Positions 9,932-17,986 of a stretch of 64,000 nt of DNA are shown one piece after another (positions within the stretch are counted from its first letter, which is position 1; every line of letters begins with the position of its first letter). The DNA comes from an uncultured Phascolarctobacterium sp. (GTDB lineage Bacteria; Bacillota; Negativicutes; Acidaminococcales; Acidaminococcaceae). Location of the stretch: assembly GCF_937920985.1 (NCBI RefSeq), contig NZ_CALDXR010000034.1, positions 21,056 to 85,055 on the forward strand, written 5' to 3'. Both the position numbers and the translations under genes were made by a program. A model generated the notes under the pieces. The model did not search any database, had not been told where the DNA came from, and worked only from the letters and a program-made list of their open reading frames with translations.

Positions 9932-9940
9932 GTGAATTAC

Positions 9941-9971
9941 TTGACACTACTACTACTATATACTGTAAACT
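9941..9971 (+). promoter_or_regulatory. MerR-type promoter of cbiZ
   Basis: -35 TTGACA, spacer CTACTACTACTATATACTG (19 bp), -10 TAAACT. The over-long spacer with a CTA...TATA dyad is the MerR activation layout. It starts ten bases after the gene relic. Confidence 0.75.
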
Positions 9972-10006
9972 ATCTTCTATATTATACACATTCAAGGAGG
10001 CTGATT

Positions 10007-11107
10007 ATGTCGGAACATTTATGTACCTTGTCGACAGGAGATAAGGTTTATTTTTACGATAAAAGCATCGTTATCTATTTTTCAGGAGCGCGCAAAATCT
10101 TAAGCACATCGCTATATAATGGCGGTTACCATGATGATTACGTTGCCGTATATAATTATGATGCCAAGCAGGGAGCAGGTATGCCCTGCGAAATGCTGGC
10201 AGACACCTATGTGGAGCACATGCGCCTTGTATCCAAGCGCCTGGCGCTGGACCCGGACAAGGTGAGCGGCATGGGTACGGCGGCAAGCATGGAAAACGCT
10301 GTTGTTGAAACATTGAGCTTTAAGGAGCTGACCGTAACTGCCATCGTAACCGGCGGCATCGAAACAAACGGTGGCCGTGCAGGTGACCCTGCTGATTACT
10401 ATAAGCCTATGCCTAAGCCGAAGTACGGAACAATTAATATTATGCTGCTGCTGGACTGCGATATGCCAGCCGGAACAATGGCGCGTGCCCTAGTGACCTG
10501 CACCGAGGCCAAGACTGCTGCCATTCAGGAGCTGCTGGAGGGCAGTAAATACTCTAATGGTATCGCTACCGGCTCAGGTACAGACCAGACGATTGTCATT
10601 GCCAACAGTGAAAGCGAGCTGTACATGGAGGGAGCAGGCAAGCATTCCAAGTTGGGCGAGCTTATCGGCAAGACCGTGAAGAACGCAGTAAAAAAAGCGC
10701 TCGCCAAGCAGTCCGGACTGACTCCGGCGAAGCAGCACGATGTTTTCCGCCGCCTCAAGCGTTTTGACATCAAGGCAGGGGATATGTGGCAGTCCTACAG
10801 CGCGCAGGACGCAGTAGTAGTGAAGCCGGAATATCTGCTGGCAGCCGAAAAGCTGGCTAAAGAAGATATAATGCTGGTATATACTTCGCTGTATGCACAC
10901 CTTCTGGATCAGCATTTGTGGGAGCTTATCAGCGCTAAAGAAATGCAGCTGGCAGGGCAGAAGCTGCTGCAGGCTATTGCAGAACAATATAATGTTGAAG
11001 CTGAGATTATAAATGAAGGCACTTTGGCTTCTATGCTGGCCTCCTGGCAGCAGCAGTTTAACAAAATTATCGCCCAACGCTTGCATCAGACTACAAAAGA
11101 GAGCTAG
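10007..11107 (+). CDS. cbiZ: Adenosylcobinamide amidohydrolase CbiZ with C-terminal extension
   Basis: 366 residues from the ATG at 10007 (AAGGAGG upstream); the in-frame extension to 9932 lies inside the promoter. CbiZ hydrolyses the amide bond joining the aminopropanol arm to the corrin ring, giving adenosylcobyric acid, so that foreign corrinoids can be salvaged and remodelled. The family signature is clear: GMGTAASMEN near residue 89, GGIETNGGRAGDPADYY at 116-132, RALVTCTEAKTAA near 160 and GIATGSGTD near 185. CbiZ proteins usually end near residue 230; here about 130 extra residues follow, predicted helical and of unknown role. It is the only enzyme in the window whose substrate class is firmly known, and it points to corrinoids for the surrounding regulon. 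Confidence 0.88.
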   Translation: MSEHLCTLSTGDKVYFYDKSIVIYFSGARKILSTSLYNGGYHDDYVAVYNYDAKQGAGMPCEMLADTYVEHMRLVSKRLALDPDKVSGMGTAASMENAVVETLSFKELTVTAIVTGGIETNGGRAGDPADYYKPMPKPKYGTINIMLLLDCDMPAGTMARALVTCTEAKTAAIQELLEGSKYSNGIATGSGTDQTIVIANSESELYMEGAGKHSKLGELIGKTVKNAVKKALAKQSGLTPAKQHDVFRRLKRFDIKAGDMWQSYSAQDAVVVKPEYLLAAEKLAKEDIMLVYTSLYAHLLDQHLWELISAKEMQLAGQKLLQAIAEQYNVEAEIINEGTLASMLASWQQQFNKIIAQRLHQTTKES

Positions 11108-11136
11108 TTTCAGGTGAGAAAAATATAAATATGCAC

Positions 11137-11167
11137 TTGACCTTATAGCAGCAATATAGTGTATATT
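11137..11167 (+). promoter_or_regulatory. MerR-type promoter of small repeat protein
   Basis: -35 TTGACC, spacer TTATAGCAGCAATATAGTG (19 bp), -10 TATATT. It shows that the downstream ORF starts at 11201, not at the earlier in-frame ATG at 11159, which lies inside this promoter. Confidence 0.7.
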
Positions 11168-11200
11168 ATGGTTGTAATCAAAGGAAGCGAGGTGAATAAT

Positions 11201-11512
11201 ATGCATCCGAAATTTGAAATTCCGACTGATCCGCACGGCAAGCATCGTTATGAAAGCGCTATGAAGCACGTAGAGGCTGCTAAAAAGGCAGGTAAATCCA
11301 GCGACGAAATCCATGCTATCTTCAAAAAGGTAATGGAGTTCAACCCGATGGACATTGAGTCCATTCCGCAGGATGAAGCACATGCTAAGTATCGCACTGC
11401 CATGGTGCATATGAAAAAAGCACTGGAAAGCGGTAAGAGCGCAGACGAAGCGCATGAGGTTTTCCGCAAAATCATGAATGGCGAGACCAGCGGTCACTGT
11501 CACCACAAATAA
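11201..11512 (+). CDS. Small His-containing protein of two helical repeats
   Basis: 103 residues; start set by AAGGAAGCGAGGTG and by the promoter upstream. I do not recognise the family. Two tandem repeats, about residues 15-45 and 61-92, share the pattern H-x2-Y-x2-A-M-x2-[VM]-x3-A-x3-GKS-x-[DE]-E-x-H-x-[IV]-F-x-[KR]-[VI]-M, suggesting two helical hairpins packed as a four-helix bundle. Conserved His residues (HRY/HAKY and EIH/EAH) and a C-terminal SGHCHHK could bind metal or a metal-tetrapyrrole. A clear paralogue lies at 27413. No signal peptide, so probably cytoplasmic. It is the last gene before a terminator and is convergent with a MerR gene. A carrier, buffer or chaperone role is inference. 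Confidence 0.8.
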   Translation: MHPKFEIPTDPHGKHRYESAMKHVEAAKKAGKSSDEIHAIFKKVMEFNPMDIESIPQDEAHAKYRTAMVHMKKALESGKSADEAHEVFRKIMNGETSGHCHHK

Positions 11513-11523
11513 GCACAAAAAAG

Positions 11524-11555
11524 AGCTGTCGCATCAGTAGATGCGGCAGCTTTTT
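11524..11555. terminator. Rho-independent terminator between convergent genes
   Basis: AGCTGTCGCATC, loop AGTA, GATGCGGCAGCT, then TTTT; A-rich sequence on the other side allows use from both strands. It overlaps the stop codon of the MerR gene. Confidence 0.85.
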
Positions 11556-12414
11556 ACGTCAGTGAGGGCATATTCTTGTCTATAACCTTCAGAAAGATTT
11601 TGTTGACGTATTGCTCGCAGTCGCAGGAGAACCAATGGTTTTCCAGGGGCAGGATATAGATATTCCCTACAGGCTCAAAATCATTTACCTGCAGAAAGCG
11701 TTCGATGCGCTGGGATAATTTTTCAGCGTTCTCGCAGAAGGTACCAGAAAAAATAATTTCCAGATACAGACCGGCAGGCAGTGTCATTTTGATAGACTGT
11801 CTATGCTTGCTGGCACTGGTGACGCAGGAAAAATATGCCTGTGAACGTTGAAATTCATGCTTTTTAAAAAAGCTTTCCTGGTCTAAAACCCAGCCTGCAT
11901 GATTAGGCAAGGCTCCCTTGTGATGCGCGCGTCTTTGACCATGGCGGGCAAATTTGGTAATGCGGCTTTTGCCGTCGTCACTTTCCGCAAGCGGCGTCAG
12001 GCGCAGCAGACGATCGTTTTGCCAGCTGAGAGTAAGATGACGGCAGGGATTAAGCTCCTTGACGTGCATATCGTCCTTAATGCGCTCGATGGTGTCGCAG
12101 ATTTCCTGATTACTGCGGATAATGGCCTGACATTCGGCTGTTTTTTCCTGCAGCAGCTGCAGAAAATTTTCTTTGCTGCGGTTCTCCAAATATTTTTTGA
12201 TGTTGGCGATGCTGATATCCAGCGCACGCAGGTTGACGATGATTTCCAAATCAAGAAACTGCTGAATTGAATAATTGCGGTAGCCGTTTTCGCTGACGAA
12301 ATCAGGCGACAGCAGTTTGACCTTGTCGTAGTAGAGCAGTGATTGCTTGGATATATTAAAAATTGCTGCCAGCTCACCGGCAGTGAAAAACTTTCGCTTG
12401 TCTTTATTAATCAT
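11554..12414 (-). CDS. MerR-family transcriptional regulator 1
   Basis: 286 residues; GAGGAAC precedes the ATG at 12414. The N-terminus is a MerR winged helix: FTAGELAAIFNISKQSLLYYDKVKLLSPDF then NGYRNYSIQQFLDLEII. A helical linker (about 80-125) follows, then a C-terminal domain of ~150 residues resembling the GyrI/BmrR effector-binding fold, consistent with an organic ligand rather than a metal ion; the short Cys-containing loop of metal-sensing MerRs is absent. It is divergent from the nif-like operon, whose 19-bp-spacer promoter lies 18 bp from its start codon, so it very probably controls that operon. Two paralogues are at 26345 and 27749. The ligand may be a tetrapyrrole (inference). 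Confidence 0.88.
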   Translation of the reverse strand: MINKDKRKFFTAGELAAIFNISKQSLLYYDKVKLLSPDFVSENGYRNYSIQQFLDLEIIVNLRALDISIANIKKYLENRSKENFLQLLQEKTAECQAIIRSNQEICDTIERIKDDMHVKELNPCRHLTLSWQNDRLLRLTPLAESDDGKSRITKFARHGQRRAHHKGALPNHAGWVLDQESFFKKHEFQRSQAYFSCVTSASKHRQSIKMTLPAGLYLEIIFSGTFCENAEKLSQRIERFLQVNDFEPVGNIYILPLENHWFSCDCEQYVNKIFLKVIDKNMPSLT

Positions 12415-12431
12415 AATTGTTCCTCATAAGC

Positions 12432-12462
12432 TTGACTATAGTACTAGTATATAGTTTAATAT
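12432..12462 (+). promoter_or_regulatory. MerR-type promoter of the nif-like/CobN operon
   Basis: -35 TTGACT, spacer ATAGTACTAGTATATAGTT (19 bp), -10 TAATAT. The dyad CTATA...TATAG surrounds the palindrome ACTAGT. It is the clearest site in the window and directly abuts the divergent merR gene. Confidence 0.82.
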
Positions 12463-12498
12463 TAGAAGGAGTAATATCACTTCTTTTTTATCTAGTAA

Positions 12499-12527
12499 AT
12501 TATATCATAATTTTCTTGCTAGTTGAA
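12499..12527 (-). promoter_or_regulatory. Sigma-70 type promoter of MerR regulator 1
   Basis: On the minus strand TTCAAC, 17-bp spacer, TATAAT. It reads toward the regulator start at 12414 across the operon promoter, so regulator binding could also affect its own transcription. Confidence 0.55.
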
Positions 12528-12564
12528 TAGAAGTTTTTGAGTATAGGATGGAGGTCAAAGTTTA

Positions 12565-13371
12565 ATGAAGAAAATTGCGATTTATGGTAAGGGCGGTATC
12601 GGTAAATCTACGACAACGTCAAATCTGTCTGCTGCATTCAGTGAAGAAGGTCTTAAGGTCTGCCAAATCGGCTGCGACCCGAAAAACGATTCTACCAGAC
12701 TGCTGTTGGGACGCATCTGCAGCCAGACTGTGCTGGACATGGTGCGCGATAATGATGAGGTTGCGGCAGAGGATATTGTTCATACAGGCTATAACGGCAT
12801 CAAATGCGTAGAGGCCGGCGGTCCTGAGCCCGGTGTAGGCTGTGCTGGCCGCGGCATCATCGTAGCGCTGGAAAAGCTGCGTTCACTGGAGGTGCTGACG
12901 GACGAGGACCTGATTATGTATGATGTTTTAGGTGACGTAGTCTGCGGTGGCTTTGCCGTGCCTATCCGCGAAGGCTATGCAACCGATATATATATTGTTT
13001 CTTCCGGTGAGCTGATGAGCCTTTATGCTGCCAACAATATTGCCAAGGGCGTTAAGCGCTTTGCTATGCGTGGCGGCGTGCGTCTTGGCGGCATCATCGG
13101 CAACGGCCGCAATACGCCGAACGAGCAGCAGCTGCTGCAGGAATTTGCCAAACGCCTGCACACGCAGCTGATTGCTTTCATTCCGCGTGACGTTATCGTC
13201 AACAAAGCTGAAAACAATCGCCAGACAGTGCTGCAATATGCACCGGAAAGTGCTCAGGCCGGTGTTTACCGCCAGCTGGCGCACGATATCTGGCATAATG
13301 AAAATATGGCTATTCCTACGCCGATGAGCTTTGAGGAGCTTGAAAAGCTGGTGGCCGAATATGGCAATTAA
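12565..13371 (+). CDS. NifH-like nitrogenase iron protein homologue (ATP-dependent reductase)
   Basis: 268 residues. Family role: a homodimeric Fe protein carrying one [4Fe-4S] cluster between subunits that drives electrons with ATP into a partner component 1 (NifDK, BchNB, BchYZ, CfbD). The P-loop GKGGIGKST is at 8-16, and the cluster-ligand cysteines are C93 (PGVGCAGRG) and C127 (DVLGDVVCGGF). The stretch around C127 and YAANNIAKG is close to true NifH. First gene of the operon, under the MerR-type promoter, with two component-1-like genes following in overlap. No nifE, nifN, nifB or other cofactor genes are present, so the substrate is probably not N2. By analogy with BchLNB and CfbCD a tetrapyrrole substrate is likely (inference). 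Confidence 0.9.
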   Translation: MKKIAIYGKGGIGKSTTTSNLSAAFSEEGLKVCQIGCDPKNDSTRLLLGRICSQTVLDMVRDNDEVAAEDIVHTGYNGIKCVEAGGPEPGVGCAGRGIIVALEKLRSLEVLTDEDLIMYDVLGDVVCGGFAVPIREGYATDIYIVSSGELMSLYAANNIAKGVKRFAMRGGVRLGGIIGNGRNTPNEQQLLQEFAKRLHTQLIAFIPRDVIVNKAENNRQTVLQYAPESAQAGVYRQLAHDIWHNENMAIPTPMSFEELEKLVAEYGN

Positions 13372-14650
13372 AACAAGACGCTTTTACAGCGCACGTAAAA
13401 GCTGCAGCTGCAGTATGCCGGGCGTGTGGCGCGCTGTTGCCTATATGAATGGCGCTGTAGTTGTATTTCACAGTCCGCGTGCCTGCGCTCATGTAGCACG
13501 CACGATGGATATAAATTCCCAATATCGCACACTTTCTGAGAATGAGCGCGAGCAATGGGGTTCCGTGCCTTTGCTCAGCAGCCAGATGCAGGAAAAGGAC
13601 GCAATTTTCGGCGGTGCGGCGCGTTTAGAAAAATGTTTGCGCTTTGCCATTGAAACCTATAAGCCCAAATGCCTGATGATTGCCAATTCCTGCGTTGCCG
13701 GTGTTATCGGTGATGATGTGGAATCTGTGGCACGCGAGGTGGAGGAGGAATATAATGTTCCTATTCTGACTGTGGAATGCTGTGGCTTTTTAGGTGCAGA
13801 ATATTATGATGGTTATTTTGAAATTACCCAAAAGCTGCTGGAGCGCTTTGTGAAGCCTTGCGCCAAGCAAAAGGACAGCGTCCTGCTTTTAGGTGATAAC
13901 GGTGGCCCGTGGGGGCATTACGCAAAAGAGGTTACCCGTATTCTGCAGGAATTCGGCGTAGAGGTTATCGGTCAGTTCCCCGGCTATATGGCTATGGATG
14001 AGCTGGAAAAGGTGGCGGCTGCCGAATATGCGGTTGTGCTTGGCGGCCGTGGGCAGACGCATATCGGCCTGCGTAAGGTTGCAGAGCAGCTACAGGAAAA
14101 ATACGGCACACATTATCTGGCCGATATTTATCCTGTCGGCTGGCAGGAAACACAGGACTGGATTATCAGCATCGGCCGTATGCTGGGACGTGAGCAGTTG
14201 GCGCAGCAGGTGCTGAAGCTGGAGCAGCAGCGCTTAAGTGAGCAGCTGCAGCATTTTCTGCCGGTAACGGAAGGCAAGAAAACAGTGCTGTGCATCGGCC
14301 GCATACTGAGATATTTTCATCCGGGCAATATCCTGCAGACTATCAGGCTTTTGCGCTTGAATCTTACTGGTATTATCCTGCTGGATTCCTATGATGGTGA
14401 TGAGCGCGAAGCGATGCTGAAGGTTGTGCAGGAAAACAGCGATGTGCCTGTTTATACTACGGCGGAGGGCGAAAAGCTGGTGGCGGAGGCAGACATCGTG
14501 CTGACGACGCACGAGCTGCAGAATAAGGAAGCACGCCAAATTTTCCTGCCGATGCTGCCGCAGGTTGCTGTTGCCGGTGAGGTCAAGATGATGCAGGGAA
14601 TCTATCAGAGTCTGTGCAGCAGACTGAAGGGAGGCGTGCGCTATGTCTGA
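13361..14650 (+). CDS. Nitrogenase component-1-like protein A (NifD/BchN/CfbD superfamily)
   Basis: 429 residues from the ATG at 13361, overlapping the NifH-like stop by 11 bp; the TTG ten codons earlier lies deeper inside that gene. It belongs to the oxidoreductase/nitrogenase component 1 family (PF00148). Key features: SCSCSMPGVW with C15 and C17, HSPRACAH with C42, and ANSCVAGVIGDDVESVARE with C111, which lines up with the NifD motif CPxGLIGDDI; VECCGFLG follows as in NifD VRCEGF. C17, C42 and C111 would correspond to the three P-cluster/[4Fe-4S] ligands. The FeMo-cofactor Cys region near QLQEKYG has no cysteine, which argues against a FeMo-type cofactor. Shorter than NifD (~480). Presumed to form a heterodimer with the next gene product. 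Confidence 0.85.
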   Translation: MAIKTRRFYSARKSCSCSMPGVWRAVAYMNGAVVVFHSPRACAHVARTMDINSQYRTLSENEREQWGSVPLLSSQMQEKDAIFGGAARLEKCLRFAIETYKPKCLMIANSCVAGVIGDDVESVAREVEEEYNVPILTVECCGFLGAEYYDGYFEITQKLLERFVKPCAKQKDSVLLLGDNGGPWGHYAKEVTRILQEFGVEVIGQFPGYMAMDELEKVAAAEYAVVLGGRGQTHIGLRKVAEQLQEKYGTHYLADIYPVGWQETQDWIISIGRMLGREQLAQQVLKLEQQRLSEQLQHFLPVTEGKKTVLCIGRILRYFHPGNILQTIRLLRLNLTGIILLDSYDGDEREAMLKVVQENSDVPVYTTAEGEKLVAEADIVLTTHELQNKEARQIFLPMLPQVAVAGEVKMMQGIYQSLCSRLKGGVRYV

Positions 14651-15938
14651 AAAGCAAGGCTGGGGCAATATCTGCGAGCGTGTGAATACCTGTGCGCTGA
14701 CAGGTGCAGGAGCCTTTTTTGCTGCTATTGACAAGAGTGAGGTTTTGATTAACGGACCGTTGTGGTGTTATTTTTATGCTTTACGCCATTTGGAAAAGGC
14801 GCGTCCCGATATGTATACGCGCTTTTTTGGTTCACAGCCTGATAATAACGCTGTTATTTACGGCTCAGAGGAATATGTGACGCAGGAGCTGCAGCGCATG
14901 CTGGAGGATGGTCACAAGCCTTCGGTACTGCTTTTGGAAAGCAGCTGTTCACTGAGCTTAATCGGTGATGATCTGGCAGGTATGGCGCGTAAGCTGGAGC
15001 TGCCGTTTCCGGTAGTTACGCTCGACAGCGGTGGTATGGTCGGCGGCTTTGCCGAGGGCTACGCCAAGGCTGCCAAGAAGCTGTTTGCGCAGCTGCTGCC
15101 GCAGACTGCGACAGCAAAGCCCTTGGCTGTAAATATTTTGGGACAATCGGAATTTTATCTGCAGGGTGCTGCCGATACGCAGGAGCTGAAAAGACTGCTG
15201 CAGATGGCAGGATATGAGGTGCTTTGCACTCCTGGCTGTGAATGCACGTTGGAAGAGCTGCAGCGCCTGCCGGAGGCTTCGCTGAACATTGTTACCAATG
15301 CGGAGCTGGGTTTGCCGCTGGCTGAATATCTGCAGAAAAAATACGGCACGCCGTATATTTTTGCCGGACTGCCTTACGGGGTGCAGGGAACGCTGCGCTG
15401 GCTGCAGCAGATCAATGCGCAGCTGCCGGCTCCTGCGTTGGATAAGGTGACGGCAGAAGCACAGGCGCAGGATAATTATTTGCTGAGCCGTAATAATGAA
15501 GCGATTGCGCTTTGGGGCAGCATGTGGTTTGACAACGTGCTCGTCAGCGCGCCTGCTACACAGGCGCTGTGCCTCGCACAAACGCTGCGCACGGAATGGA
15601 CCGATATCGGCAGGCTGACGGTTATCTGCCAACAAGCGCTCAAGGACGCGCCTGCCTGCGACACTGCAGAGGCGATTTATACTGTTGGTGTGGATGATGC
15701 TGCCATCAGCGAATATTTTAAAACCTGTGATAATGTGCTGCTGCTGGCAAGCAGCAGCGAAAGCTCGGTTCTTTACCGCAGAAAGCAGTGTAGCTTTGAG
15801 GCCTGCAATATCTGCTATCCTACGAATGATGAGGTGTTTATTACTAATCAGCCTATGGTAGGCCTGCAAGGCAGTGCTTACATGCTGGAGCGACTGTGGA
15901 ATTGCTTTATCCGCAGGAAAAAGCGCAAGATAGAGTAG
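14643..15938 (+). CDS. Nitrogenase component-1-like protein B (NifK/BchB-like partner)
   Basis: 431 residues; overlaps the preceding gene by 8 bp, with GGAGGCG ahead of the ATG. Same PF00148 superfamily: ESSCSLSLIGDDLAGMARK is the counterpart of the CxxGLIGDDI motif. Cysteines C17 (VNTCALTGA), C42 (GPLWCYFYALRH) and C102 (SSCSLSLIGDD) mirror C17, C42 and C111 of protein A in position, suggesting a pseudo-symmetric heterodimer with three Cys from each side at the interface cluster. Two Rossmann-like domains follow, for example VNILGQSEFYLQG and LNIVTNAELGLPLAEYLQKKYGTPY. A complete three-part nitrogenase-like enzyme is thus encoded. The reaction is unknown; reduction of a corrin or porphyrin ring or its metal is the favoured guess. 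Confidence 0.83.
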   Translation: MSEKQGWGNICERVNTCALTGAGAFFAAIDKSEVLINGPLWCYFYALRHLEKARPDMYTRFFGSQPDNNAVIYGSEEYVTQELQRMLEDGHKPSVLLLESSCSLSLIGDDLAGMARKLELPFPVVTLDSGGMVGGFAEGYAKAAKKLFAQLLPQTATAKPLAVNILGQSEFYLQGAADTQELKRLLQMAGYEVLCTPGCECTLEELQRLPEASLNIVTNAELGLPLAEYLQKKYGTPYIFAGLPYGVQGTLRWLQQINAQLPAPALDKVTAEAQAQDNYLLSRNNEAIALWGSMWFDNVLVSAPATQALCLAQTLRTEWTDIGRLTVICQQALKDAPACDTAEAIYTVGVDDAAISEYFKTCDNVLLLASSSESSVLYRRKQCSFEACNICYPTNDEVFITNQPMVGLQGSAYMLERLWNCFIRRKKRKIE

Positions 15939-15945
15939 GTGGTTT

Positions 15946-16917
15946 ATGAAAAAGCTATTGATGATTATAAGCCTGCTGCTTTTGATTTTTACTGCAGGAT
16001 GCAGTAAGCAGCAGGCTGCAGATGTTCCTGCTTCGCCGGCGGCGGATGTGGCCTATAGCGTTACGGACGATGCCGGAAGGACGCTGCACTTTGAGCATAA
16101 GCCGCAACGAATAGTTTCGCTTACCTATGGTACGGATGAAATCCTTACTGATTTGGTTGATATCAAACGCATTATGGCCTATAGCCGTTGGGCAGGCGAC
16201 AGCGAAATAAGCTTTATTACCAAGGAGCAGGCCTATACTGTGGGACGCAAGGTGCCGGAGAATACGGAAGCGGTTTACGCATTGCAGCCTGACCTTGTCG
16301 TTGCTTCAACAGCCACCTCCAGTGATTTGGTCCGCAGTCTGGAGGGGTTGGGCGTACCTGTATATATAGCGCGCAGTCCGCATAATTACAAGGAGATGTG
16401 CGACAAAATCCGCGGCATAGCTGCAGCGGTGGGCGAAAAGCAGCAGGGGGAGCTGATGGTGCAGAAGATGGACACGCACCTGCAGCAGCTGCAAAAACGC
16501 TTGCGCCAGATTCCGTCAAGCGAAAGGCGCGTTGCCGTAGCCTTTAATTTTACCTCTGCCATGGGGCGTAGAGGAGATTTGCTCGACAGCATGCTGACGA
16601 TGGCGCATGTTATCAACGGCGCGGCTATTGTTGCCGATGAAAACAATAGTGAGCATGGTATGCCTGCTATCAGCAAGGAACAGGTGGTACGCATAAATCC
16701 GGATATTTTTATGCTGCCGACCTGGAATTATAACAATAAACAGGATGTGCAGGGTTATGCTTATGCCGTAATGAATGACCCCGCTTATCGCGATGTTAAG
16801 GCTGTACGCAACAAGCAGATTAAGTTTGTTTCGGACAAATACCGCTATGTTGCCAGCCAGCATATTGTCGATGCTATTGAAAACATTGCGCATGCTGTAT
16901 ATCCGGAAATTTTTTGA
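15946..16917 (+). CDS. Periplasmic binding lipoprotein, BtuF/FecB-like (SBP 1)
   Basis: 323 residues. A lipoprotein signal peptide ends in the lipobox FTAG-C (Cys 19). The family pattern follows: YSVTDDAGRTLHF, KPQRIVSLTYGTDEIL and VYALQPDLVVAS, i.e. two lobes joined by a long helix, typical of class III binding proteins for cobalamin, heme or ferric siderophores. It sits between the nif-like genes and the only permease in the window, 7 bp after the previous stop and 16 bp before the next start, so it is the most likely cognate partner of that permease. It lacks the GGKG motif seen in three of its paralogues and instead has AMGRRGDLLDSML. Confidence 0.87.
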   Translation: MKKLLMIISLLLLIFTAGCSKQQAADVPASPAADVAYSVTDDAGRTLHFEHKPQRIVSLTYGTDEILTDLVDIKRIMAYSRWAGDSEISFITKEQAYTVGRKVPENTEAVYALQPDLVVASTATSSDLVRSLEGLGVPVYIARSPHNYKEMCDKIRGIAAAVGEKQQGELMVQKMDTHLQQLQKRLRQIPSSERRVAVAFNFTSAMGRRGDLLDSMLTMAHVINGAAIVADENNSEHGMPAISKEQVVRINPDIFMLPTWNYNNKQDVQGYAYAVMNDPAYRDVKAVRNKQIKFVSDKYRYVASQHIVDAIENIAHAVYPEIF

Positions 16918-16933
16918 GGAAGTGTGTTTGTAG

Positions 16934-17971
16934 ATGATTATTAAACGTGAACGGAGTCCATTGGCTATTATTCTTTTAGCAGTTCTCTTAGTTGTTATTG
17001 CCTGTGTATCTCTGACCTTCGGTCAGATAGATGTGCCTGTGGGAAAAGCGTTGGCGGTTATCGGCGCTCAACTGAATCTGCCGGGCTTTACCGAGGCTGA
17101 TTACAGCAGGGAGCAGCTTGCCGTTATCTGGTATATCCGCCTGCCGCGTATGCTGGTAGGTGTGCTGGTAGGTGCGGCGCTGGGTATTTCCGGCGCTGTA
17201 ATGCAGGGCATCTTCAGCAACCCGCTGGCAGATCCCGGTCTTATCGGTATCTCCTCCGGTGCTGCTACCGGTGCGGTGCTTTCTATTGCTTTGGGTGCAG
17301 CCTCTGGCAGTATGTTTGCTATGCCGGCCTTTGCCTTTTGCGGCAGTATCTGCGCTGTGTGCCTAACAGTGTTTTTGGCGATGCGTAACGGCAAAATTCC
17401 TGTTATGACGCTGCTTTTGGCAGGCGTTGCCGTAGGTATGCTTTTGGGTGCCATTACCTCCGGTCTGCTCACCTTTATGAACGAGCAGAAGCTGCAGCAA
17501 TATCTGTTCTGGATGGTCGGCGGTCTTGATTACCGTCGTTGGGAGCACGTATATCTGGCAGTGGGACCTGTGCTGTGCGGCATTATTATTATGTGCCTGC
17601 TGGCACGTCACCTGAACATTCTGGTGCTGGGCGAAACGGAAGCTAAGGCCGTTGGTATGCCTGTTACTGCTTTTCGTATGGGTTTGCTTTTCGTAGCTGC
17701 TATGACTACTGCTACCTCTGTTTGTGTCAGTGGCAACATTGGCTTTGTCGGCCTGGTTATTCCGCATATGATGCGTATGCTGATTGGTCCTGACCATCGC
17801 GTGCTTTTGCCTGCCAGCGCTCTTGGCGGTGCAGCCTTTCTGGTATTCTGCGATTCGCTGGGACGTGTTATTATGCCGCCGGCAGAGGTGCGTGTAGGTA
17901 TTATGACAGCGTTTCTGGGTACGCCGTACTTCCTGTATTTGCTGCGCAGAATGCAGAAGCAGTTCTTTTAA
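16934..17971 (+). CDS. FecCD/BtuC-type ABC transporter permease
   Basis: 345 residues, about ten hydrophobic segments. The family motif block is present: RLPRMLVGVLVGAALGISGAVMQGIFSNPLADPGLIGIS near residues 65-105, and GNIGFVGLVIPHMMR near residue 272. Such permeases move vitamin B12, heme or siderophores through the inner membrane with a BtuD/FecE-type ATPase and a binding lipoprotein. No ABC ATPase gene exists anywhere in the window, although this is normally adjacent. The transporter must borrow an ATPase encoded elsewhere. It is in the nif-like operon between SBP 1 and the first CobN-like gene, which ties import to intracellular processing. Confidence 0.92.
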   Translation: MIIKRERSPLAIILLAVLLVVIACVSLTFGQIDVPVGKALAVIGAQLNLPGFTEADYSREQLAVIWYIRLPRMLVGVLVGAALGISGAVMQGIFSNPLADPGLIGISSGAATGAVLSIALGAASGSMFAMPAFAFCGSICAVCLTVFLAMRNGKIPVMTLLLAGVAVGMLLGAITSGLLTFMNEQKLQQYLFWMVGGLDYRRWEHVYLAVGPVLCGIIIMCLLARHLNILVLGETEAKAVGMPVTAFRMGLLFVAAMTTATSVCVSGNIGFVGLVIPHMMRMLIGPDHRVLLPASALGGAAFLVFCDSLGRVIMPPAEVRVGIMTAFLGTPYFLYLLRRMQKQFF

Positions 17972-17986
17972 GATGAGGTAGAAATT

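Noticed and set aside
12565..15938. Nitrogen-fixation (nifHDK) cluster
   Set aside because: No nifE, nifN, nifB or other cofactor genes, both component-1-like proteins are short, and the cofactor-Cys region of protein A has no cysteine.
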